Source: an uncultured Lachnospiraceae bacterium
Lineage (GTDB): Bacteria > Bacillota > Clostridia > Lachnospirales > Lachnospiraceae
Length of the DNA: 5,055 bases
Assembly: GCA_947653315.1 (NCBI GenBank)
Contig: CANTGP010000254.1
Span: 1-5,055, forward strand
Reading direction: 5' to 3'
Positions within the stretch are counted from its first letter, which is position 1. Every line of letters starts with the position of its first letter. Of the stretch, positions 1 to 5,055 are shown one piece after another. The notes beneath the pieces are model-generated. The model ran no database searches. It was not told where the DNA came from and saw nothing but the letters and a program-made list of their open reading frames with translations. Both the position numbers and the translations under genes were made by a program.

Positions 1-7
1 TTTTTTA

Positions 8-12
8 TCCTT
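8..12 (-). promoter_or_regulatory. Possible ribosome binding site of the next gene downstream of ftsY
   Basis: The minus strand reads AAGGA across the ftsY TAA stop (11-13), followed by T and six A bases to the window edge. A start codon directly beyond the edge would lie seven or more bases from this motif, a normal Shine-Dalgarno spacing. In many Firmicutes the gene after ftsY is ylxM or ffh, but no part of it is inside the window, so this is inference from position and motif alone. Confidence 0.3.
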
Positions 13-955
13 ACTCTTTTATATCAAATAAGGCGTTCACGAACTGGTCGGAATCGAATTTCTGCAAATCTTCAATGGTTTCCCCCACGCCGATATATTT
101 CACCGGAATCTTAAGTTCCGACTGGATGGCGACGGCAATGCCTCCCTTTGCCGTTCCGTCCATCTTCGTCAGGATAATGCCTGTCAGTTGCGCCACCCCG
201 CCGAAATCCCTTGCCTGCTGCAGGGCATTCTGTCCCGTGGTTCCGTCCAGCACCACCAAATTCTCCCTGTGGGCATTTGGAAATTCCTTATCGATAATCC
301 GGTTTATTTTCTTTAATTCTTCCATCAAATTCTTTTTGTTATGGAGCCGTCCCGCCGTATCGCATAAAAGTACGTCCACGTTCCGTGCCTTTGCCGCATT
401 CACCGCATCGAAAATAACGCTTGCGGGGTCGGAGCCTTCCGAACCTCCGATGATATCCACACCGGCGCGGTTCGCCCATTCGGTAAGCTGTTCCCCTGCC
501 GCCGCCCGGAACGTATCCGCCGCCGCCAAAAGCACTTTCCGCCCCTGGTCCTTTAAGATTCCTGCCAGTTTTCCCACGGACGTGGTCTTTCCCACGCCGT
601 TGACCCCGATTACAAGGATTACCGATTGTTTATGCTCGAAATCATACGCCGTTTCCCCTACCCGCATCTGCTCCTTAATGCTGTTAATCAGAAATTCCTT
701 GCATTCCGAAGGCTGTTTGATATGGTTTTCCTTCACCTGCACCCGCAGCTTTTCGATGATGGAATTGGTGGCATTGACGCCGATATCCCCCATAATGAGG
801 ATTTCTTCCAGTTCCTCATAAAAATCTTCGTCGATGGCGGAAAAGCCGTTAAACACGGAGTCGATTCCATGCACGATATTGTCCCGCGTCTTAGTCAGAC
901 CGGCTTTTAACCTACTGAAAAATCCTTTTTTTTCTTTTTCCTTTTCCTCTCCCAT
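11..955 (-). CDS. ftsY: Signal recognition particle receptor FtsY (SRP GTPase)
   Basis: FtsY is the membrane-associated receptor that pairs with Ffh in the signal recognition particle, so that both GTPases hydrolyse GTP and ribosomes making membrane proteins are handed to SecYEG. All SRP-GTPase motifs are visible in 314 residues: G1 GVNGVGKTT (117-125), G2/insertion-box DTFRAAAGEQL (147-157), G3 DTAGR (199-203), G4 TKMDGTAKGG (263-272) and G5 GVGE (289-292), followed by the closing helix DLQKFDSDQFV (296-306). The N domain helical bundle spans about 25-95. The N-terminus is charged and very short (MGEEKEKEKK), followed by a probable amphipathic membrane-targeting helix GFFSRLKAGL (11-20). The long acidic A domain of E. 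coli FtsY is absent, as is usual in Firmicutes. The DTFRAAAGEQL and GVGE forms point to FtsY rather than Ffh, and the methionine-rich M domain of Ffh is missing. The ATG has a strong AGGAGG site six bases upstream. An A8 run covers codons 8-10. Confidence 0.99.
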   Translation of the reverse strand: MGEEKEKEKKGFFSRLKAGLTKTRDNIVHGIDSVFNGFSAIDEDFYEELEEILIMGDIGVNATNSIIEKLRVQVKENHIKQPSECKEFLINSIKEQMRVGETAYDFEHKQSVILVIGVNGVGKTTSVGKLAGILKDQGRKVLLAAADTFRAAAGEQLTEWANRAGVDIIGGSEGSDPASVIFDAVNAAKARNVDVLLCDTAGRLHNKKNLMEELKKINRIIDKEFPNAHRENLVVLDGTTGQNALQQARDFGGVAQLTGIILTKMDGTAKGGIAVAIQSELKIPVKYIGVGETIEDLQKFDSDQFVNALFDIKE

Positions 956-960
956 ATCTT

Positions 961-967
961 CCCTCCT
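961..967 (-). promoter_or_regulatory. Strong ribosome binding site of ftsY
   Basis: On the minus strand the sequence reads AGGAGGG, with the AGGAGG core at 962-967. Six bases separate the core from the ATG at 953-955, which is near-ideal Shine-Dalgarno complementarity and spacing. It supports the chosen ftsY start and suggests that ftsY is initiated independently rather than by coupling to smc, whose stop is 93 bases upstream. Confidence 0.9.
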
Positions 968-994
968 GTGCTGCCAGCCGGTCCTAGTTAAAAC

Positions 995-1005
995 TCCGGT
1001 CCGGA
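995..1005. repeat. Short palindrome TCCGGTCCGGA in the smc-ftsY gap
   Basis: This is an 11-base perfect inverted repeat around a single central T. Part of it, CCGGTCC (996-1002), also occurs as a direct copy at 978-984. The rest of the 93-base gap (956-1048) shows no ORF and no T-run after a stem on the minus strand. The palindrome could be an operator half, a weak RNA structure or chance. With a one-base centre it cannot fold into a full hairpin in one RNA strand without losing inner pairs. Confidence 0.4.
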
Positions 1006-1040
1006 TTCTTTTTGGCCCTTACCATTCCTTCAAACGCAAA

Positions 1041-1050
1041 GACGGCCGTC
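1041..1050. repeat. Palindrome GACGGCCGTC overlapping the smc stop codon
   Basis: This is a 10-base perfect, gapless palindrome that overlaps two bases of the smc TGA stop (1049-1051). It has no loop and no T-run after it on the minus strand, so it is not an intrinsic terminator. Its function, if any, is unknown, and a single occurrence of this size may be chance. Confidence 0.35.
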
Positions 1051-4000
1051 AATCGTCCAAATCCTTATCGATTAAATTCACGCTCACCAGCGTGGAAATT
1101 CCTTTTTCCTGCATGGTAATCCCATACAGTCTGTCTGCTTTCTCCATTGTACCACGTCTGTGGGTAATTACAATAAACTGTGTGTATTTTGTCAGCTTAT
1201 GTAAATATTTTGCGAACCTCGCCACGTTATTTTCGTCTAACGCCGCCTCAATCTCGTCCAGCAGGCAAAACGGTGACGGCTTTAAGTTTTGGATGGCAAA
1301 CAGCAGGGCAATTGCCGTCAGCGCCTTTTCCCCTCCCGAAAGCTGCATCATGTTCTGCAGTTTCTTGCCCGGAGGCTGCGCAATAATCCGTATTCCCGCT
1401 TCCAGGATATCTTCGTCTTCCATCAATTCCAGCGTTCCCTTGCCGCCGCCGAACAGTTCTTTGAATACCTTATCAAATTCCCTGCCGATTTCCGCAAATT
1501 TTTCATGGAACTGCTTCCGCATCGAAGTATCCAGTTCCTCAATGATATGCAAAAGCGTCTTCTCCGCTTCCACCAGGTCGTCATGCTGGGTTTTTAAAAA
1601 CCGGTAACGTTCCATCAGGTTTTTGTAATCCTCAATGGCATTGACGTTTACGTCCCCCAGCTTCTTGATTTCCTCTTTTAAGGATGCCGCCGCTTTCTTC
1701 ATGGTCGGTAAATCCGTCATTTCCTCGTCCCGGAGGGATGCCGCATCCGAAAGGGTAATCTCGTATTCGTCCCACATATAGTTAATTTGGGATTCTATGG
1801 ATTCCTCCATCTTTTCCTTTTGGGAGCCCAAACGGTAGACTTCTTTGTCCAAAGCGCCCATCCGTTCCGCCAATTCCTCCCTTACGGCAAAGAAATTCTT
1901 CTGTTTGGCGGAAAGTTCCTCTTTCCTTGCCATGTCTTCTTTTAACTTCGTTTCGGCGTCGGAATGGGAGGTAGAGGAAGCGGCAATAGTTTCCCCGATT
2001 TCCTTAATGTTGTTTTCCTTGCGCTCAATCTCGGAAGCATTCTGCTCCAACCCTTCCCGGATTTCCCTGCGTTCTTCCACAAACCGTTTCATTTCCCCGT
2101 CGATACGCGCTACGTTCTGCCTGTGGAATTCCTGCTGCTGCAGCATCTTTTCCACTTCCACTTCCCGTTCCGATACTTCCTTGGACTGCAGGGATTCCTT
2201 TTTCCTCTGTTCCTCCAGTTCCTTTTGGAAACCTTCTATTTGTGCCTGTACGCTTTTTTCAAGCTGTTCGGACTGCTCCAGTTCCTTTTCGGTATCCGCC
2301 TTTCCCGCCTTCATTTCCTGTATTTGTTTCTCGATTTCCTGTTCTTCCGTCTTTAAGGCGCCTACCCCTTCTTCCGCTTCGTTTTTGCGTTCTTCCGCCT
2401 TTATGACGTTCATGCGGGCAGTATTCTGTTCAATAAACTTATCCTGCAGCTTTGACTTGGTATCCTCCAAATCCATGCGGAGCCTGCTCCGCCTTTTTTT
2501 CGTCTCCTCGATATCTTCCAGCAGGCCGTCAATCTGCGTCAGGTATTGTTTTACTTTTCCTTCCAGTTCTTCCATTTCCCTCCGTCTTCCCAGAAGGTTG
2601 CTGTTGTTCTTGAAAGCACCGCCGCTGATGGCTCCTCCCGGCACGAGGAGTTCCCCTTCCACCGTCACCATACGGATACCGTAATCGAATTTGCGGGCAA
2701 TCTTCACCGCATGGTCGATGTTGTCCACCACTACGATCCTGCCAAGCATGGCTTTTGCCACATTCCTGTATTTCGCATCCGTCCGGACCAGCTCGTCCGC
2801 CATTCCCAAAACGCCCGGTTCCTTTAACGCTTCTTTATTCTTGAATTCCTGCGGATGGGTAATGCTGGTCAGCGGCAGGAACGTGGCGCGTCCCGCTTTG
2901 TGCCGTTTTAAAAATGCAATCATCCGTTTTGCCGTTTCCTCATCTTCGGTCACAATGTTTTGGATATTGCCGCCGAGCGCCGTTTCAATGGCGGTTTCGT
3001 ACTTTTTCTCCACCTTAATGATGTCCGCCACTACGCCGATGATGCCTTTTTCTTCCTCCCGCTGTTCCATCACCCGCTTTACGCTGCCGCCGTAACCGTC
3101 GTACCGTTCCGTCAGGTTGGCAAGGGCTTCCAGCCGGGATTTCTCCTGATGGTAAACCACCTGTGTATCCCGCAGCTTTTGGTCCTTTGCCGACAGTTCG
3201 TCATGCATCTGCCCCAGCTTTTCCTCGATGGAAGTCTGGGTATCGTTCAGGCTGCGGATTTCCCCGTTAATCGCCTCAAATTCATCCTGAAGCTGCTTAA
3301 TGGTTTCCTCCTGCTTCACTTCATCCGATTTCGCACGCAAAAGCCTGGAAGTCAGCTCTGCCTTACGGATGGCAATCTGCTCCATCATCGTGTCAAAACG
3401 GCCGATTTTGGACTTAATCGTGGCGCGGCTGTTTAACGCATCGATAATGGTATTCTTACCCGCCTCGATTTGGTTATTCAACTCCTCAATGCGGTTTTGT
3501 ACCTCGCTTAACCGCACGCCCGCTTCATCCCGCCCTTTTTCCGTTTCGGCAAGCTGTGCGTCGATGTTTTCCTTTTCCTTCAAAATAGCTTCCCGGTCCA
3601 CGGTTTTTTCATCAATTTCCTTTTGGACGGCGGCAAGCCTTGCCTGCAGGTGGCCTTCGTTTCCCCTGGCGGAATTAATCTGTTCCTTTAAGACGTTCAT
3701 CTCGCCTTCCAGTTTCCCGCGCAAAAGCCCCGTATCGGTAAGTTTTGTCCTCGCCTGCTCGATTTGCGCGTCCAACTGTTCCATCCGGTCCTGTATCTGT
3801 CCGTATTCTTCCTTAATGCCCTCGAATTTCTCCGTGGTCTCTTTCAGGTCGCCGCTGGCAATGCCGTATTTTTCTTCCAAAGACTGTAACTGTTCCCGGA
3901 TGCTTCGGTTTTCCAAAAGGAACATGTTTACGTCCACGGTTTTTAATTCTTCCTTTTTTTTCAGGTAGACTTTTGCCTTTTCCGACTGTTTCTCCAACGG

Positions 4001-4609
4001 TCCCGTCTGTTTCTCCAGCTCCGCCAAGATATCCGATACGCGCAGCAAGTTCTGTTTTTCGTCCTCCAGTTTCTTCTGCGCCGCGTATTTACGCCGTTTG
4101 AACTTCACGATTCCCGCCGCTTCGTCAAACAGTTCCCGCCGTTCCTCCGGTTTTCCGCTGAGGATTTTGTCAATCTGCCCCTGCCCGATGATGGAGTACC
4201 CTTCCTTACCGATACCCGTATCGTAAAACAGCTCATTCACGTCCTTTAAGCGGCAGGACGTGCCGTTTAACAGGTATTCGCTCTCCCCGGAACGGTAAAT
4301 CCTCCTGGCCACCGTCACTTCGGCATAATCCACCGGAAGCTGGCGGTCCGCATTGTCCAGCGTAATCGCCACATAAGCATACCCCAGCGGTTTTCGCATC
4401 TCCGTTCCCGAAAAAATAACGTCCTGCATGGAAGCGCCCCTTAACTGTTTCACGCGCTGTTCCCCCAGCACCCAGCGTACCGCATCGGCAACATTGCTCT
4501 TGCCGCTTCCGTTGGGTCCCACGATACCGGTAATCCCGTTATGGAACTGAAACGTTATTTTGTTGGCGAACGATTTAAAACCGTGTATTTCTATACTTTT
4601 TAAATACAT
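1049..4609 (-). CDS. smc: Chromosome partition/condensation ATPase SMC
   Basis: SMC is the ATPase of the bacterial condensin complex. It dimerises through its hinge, works with ScpA and ScpB, and organises and segregates the chromosome. The 1186 residues equal the length of Bacillus subtilis SMC. Order of parts: N-terminal head (1 to about 165) with Walker A GPNGSGKSN at 31-39 (K37), R-loop Arg57 in LRGASMQDVIFSG, and Q-loop GQGQID at 142-147; coiled coil about 170-500, rich in Glu, Lys and Gln; hinge about 503-672, with DGYGGSVKRV and the glycine-rich LVPGGAISGGAF at 655-666; return coiled coil about 675-1015; C-terminal head with signature LSGGEKALTA at 1090-1099, Walker B FCLLDE at 1114-1119 (D1118, catalytic E1119), D-loop near 1123-1126 and switch His1150 in VITH. 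All ATPase residues are present, so the protein should be active. The ATG start gives the canonical MYLKSIEIHGFKSF beginning. It lies 68 bases after rnc and 93 before ftsY. Codons 217-219 form an A-rich slippery-type heptamer. Confidence 0.99.
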   Translation of the reverse strand: MYLKSIEIHGFKSFANKITFQFHNGITGIVGPNGSGKSNVADAVRWVLGEQRVKQLRGASMQDVIFSGTEMRKPLGYAYVAITLDNADRQLPVDYAEVTVARRIYRSGESEYLLNGTSCRLKDVNELFYDTGIGKEGYSIIGQGQIDKILSGKPEERRELFDEAAGIVKFKRRKYAAQKKLEDEKQNLLRVSDILAELEKQTGPLEKQSEKAKVYLKKKEELKTVDVNMFLLENRSIREQLQSLEEKYGIASGDLKETTEKFEGIKEEYGQIQDRMEQLDAQIEQARTKLTDTGLLRGKLEGEMNVLKEQINSARGNEGHLQARLAAVQKEIDEKTVDREAILKEKENIDAQLAETEKGRDEAGVRLSEVQNRIEELNNQIEAGKNTIIDALNSRATIKSKIGRFDTMMEQIAIRKAELTSRLLRAKSDEVKQEETIKQLQDEFEAINGEIRSLNDTQTSIEEKLGQMHDELSAKDQKLRDTQVVYHQEKSRLEALANLTERYDGYGGSVKRVMEQREEEKGIIGVVADIIKVEKKYETAIETALGGNIQNIVTEDEETAKRMIAFLKRHKAGRATFLPLTSITHPQEFKNKEALKEPGVLGMADELVRTDAKYRNVAKAMLGRIVVVDNIDHAVKIARKFDYGIRMVTVEGELLVPGGAISGGAFKNNSNLLGRRREMEELEGKVKQYLTQIDGLLEDIEETKKRRSRLRMDLEDTKSKLQDKFIEQNTARMNVIKAEERKNEAEEGVGALKTEEQEIEKQIQEMKAGKADTEKELEQSEQLEKSVQAQIEGFQKELEEQRKKESLQSKEVSEREVEVEKMLQQQEFHRQNVARIDGEMKRFVEERREIREGLEQNASEIERKENNIKEIGETIAASSTSHSDAETKLKEDMARKEELSAKQKNFFAVREELAERMGALDKEVYRLGSQKEKMEESIESQINYMWDEYEITLSDAASLRDEEMTDLPTMKKAAASLKEEIKKLGDVNVNAIEDYKNLMERYRFLKTQHDDLVEAEKTLLHIIEELDTSMRKQFHEKFAEIGREFDKVFKELFGGGKGTLELMEDEDILEAGIRIIAQPPGKKLQNMMQLSGGEKALTAIALLFAIQNLKPSPFCLLDEIEAALDENNVARFAKYLHKLTKYTQFIVITHRRGTMEKADRLYGITMQEKGISTLVSVNLIDKDLDD

Positions 4610-4611
4610 AT

Positions 4612-4620
4612 TCCTAACCT
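4612..4620 (-). promoter_or_regulatory. Weak ribosome binding site of smc
   Basis: The minus strand reads AGGTTAGGA just before the smc ATG at 4607-4609. The AGG at 4618-4620 sits eight bases from the start, a usable spacing. The AGGA at 4612-4615 is only two bases away and probably too close. Overall the match is much weaker than that of ftsY. The start itself is secure because the protein begins with the conserved SMC N-terminus. The rest of the 68-base rnc-smc gap (4610-4677) is AT-rich with a short GGAATTTCC palindrome (4665-4673). No promoter or terminator is seen there. Confidence 0.55.
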
Positions 4621-4677
4621 GTTCTTTTTAGTTTGTTTTCCGGTTGCCGTTTTTATCTGCCTTTGGAATTTCCGGCA

Positions 4678-5055
4678 CTACTTCCGGCCCTTATAAACCA
4701 GCAACGCTTCATAGGCGGCCTTCTGCTCCGCCGCTTTCTTTGTCTTGCCGCCGCCGCTTCCCATGGGCTTTCCGTTGATTCTCACTTCCACAAAAAAATC
4801 CTTGTCATGGTCCGGTCCCGTTTCCGACAACAGCACATATTCTATCGTACTCCGGTTATCCTGCTGGACATATTCCTGTAATAAGGTTTTGCTGTCGAAA
4901 AACAACTGTTTGTTTTCCAAATCCGATAAAATGACGCGGTGGATGAATTCTTCCGCCTTCGCATATCCGCCGTCCAGATATATGGCGCCTATGATAGACT
5001 CCACCAGTCCTCCCTCTGTGATAACATTTTGGTTTACCAGAATCCCATCCTTAGA
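4678..5055 (-). CDS. rnc: Ribonuclease III, C-terminal part (5' end outside window)
   Basis: RNase III is a Mg2+-dependent endonuclease that cuts double-stranded RNA, including rRNA precursors, in the cytoplasm. The window shows the last 125 codons; the frame is open to position 5055 and ends with TAG. The family is usually about 220-240 residues, so roughly 100 residues are missing, including the ERLEFLGD signature. Visible residues 18-30 (VESIIGAIYLDGG) match the end of the nuclease domain, with E19 at the place of the catalytic Glu (E117 in E. coli). Residues 54-120 form a double-stranded RNA binding domain: it opens with DSKTLLQEYVQQ and carries the helix-2 motif GGGKTKKAAEQKAA at about 101-114. 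A GTG at 5002-5004 is an internal Val codon, not the start. Odd point: the residue three before E19 is Gly16, where the family normally has Asp. The gene lies just upstream of smc, as in many Firmicutes. Confidence 0.95.
   Translation of the reverse strand, partial: SKDGILVNQNVITEGGLVESIIGAIYLDGGYAKAEEFIHRVILSDLENKQLFFDSKTLLQEYVQQDNRSTIEYVLLSETGPDHDKDFFVEVRINGKPMGSGGGKTKKAAEQKAAYEALLVYKGRK

Noticed and set aside
1..6. T6 run at the left edge as the tail of a terminator
   Set aside because: The genes run on the minus strand, where this is an A-run, and no stem precedes it.
75..821. Plus-strand ORF of 248 codons
   Set aside because: It is antisense to ftsY, which has every SRP-GTPase motif. 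The plus-strand product has no domain I recognise and no convincing ribosome binding site.
834..1607. Plus-strand ORF of 257 codons spanning the ftsY-smc junction
   Set aside because: It is antisense to the ftsY start, the gap and the smc end. It is Ser-rich shadow sequence without a recognisable motif.
2491..2500. A7 run in smc as another frameshift site
   Set aside because: The codons read ACG AAA AAA AGG, so the phase does not fit the X XXY YYZ slippery pattern.
1845..2684. Plus-strand ORF of 279 codons, very rich in Ser and Phe
   Set aside because: It lies wholly antisense to the SMC coiled coil. Glu and Lys codons there read as Ser, Phe and Leu on the other strand, which explains both composition and openness. 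It has no recognisable motif.
3300..3968. Plus-strand ORF of 222 codons
   Set aside because: It is antisense to the first SMC coiled coil and has the same Ser/Phe-rich shadow composition.
4645..4677. TGCCG/CGGCA inverted repeat after rnc as a terminator
   Set aside because: The stem is only five base pairs with a 23-base loop, and no T-run follows it on the minus strand.
5002..5004. GTG as a possible start of a short 108-residue protein
   Set aside because: The frame continues open upstream to the window edge, and the codon is the Val just before the conserved catalytic Glu of RNase III, so it is internal.

Overview
The window is a compact piece of bacterial core genome, read entirely from the minus strand. 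It holds, in transcription order, the 3' part of rnc (ribonuclease III, 4678-5055, 5' end outside the window), a complete smc (chromosome condensation ATPase, 1049-4609) and a complete ftsY (SRP receptor GTPase, 11-955). The order rnc-smc-ftsY is the classic Firmicutes arrangement. The SMC head sequence, the 1186-residue SMC length and the FtsY with a very short N-terminal extension and no long acidic A domain fit a Clostridia member, most likely Lachnospiraceae-like. The family-level placement is inference from protein resemblance, not from a marker gene.

Layout from right to left: the rnc reading frame is open to the window edge and ends with TAG at 4678-4680. A 68-base gap (4610-4677) with a weak ribosome binding site leads to smc. 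smc ends with TGA at 1049-1051. A 93-base gap (956-1048) with two short GC-rich palindromes and a strong AGGAGG site leads to ftsY, which ends with TAA at 11-13. An AAGGA motif overlaps the ftsY stop and may serve the next gene beyond the left edge, often ylxM or ffh in this gene order. I see no promoter and no intrinsic terminator between the genes, so co-transcription is the simplest reading. About 97% of the window is coding and there is no gap over 100 bases.

The three proteins work in separate housekeeping processes: dsRNA processing (RNase III), chromosome organisation and segregation (SMC with ScpA/ScpB) and co-translational membrane targeting (FtsY with Ffh/4.5S RNA). I found no mobile element, CRISPR array, tRNA, rRNA, defence gene or novel system. 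The observations worth a second look are small: the visible part of RNase III seems to have Gly where the family has a conserved catalytic-site Asp; smc carries an in-frame A AAA AAG slippery heptamer; ftsY has an A8 run near its start; and the smc-ftsY gap holds unexplained palindromes.
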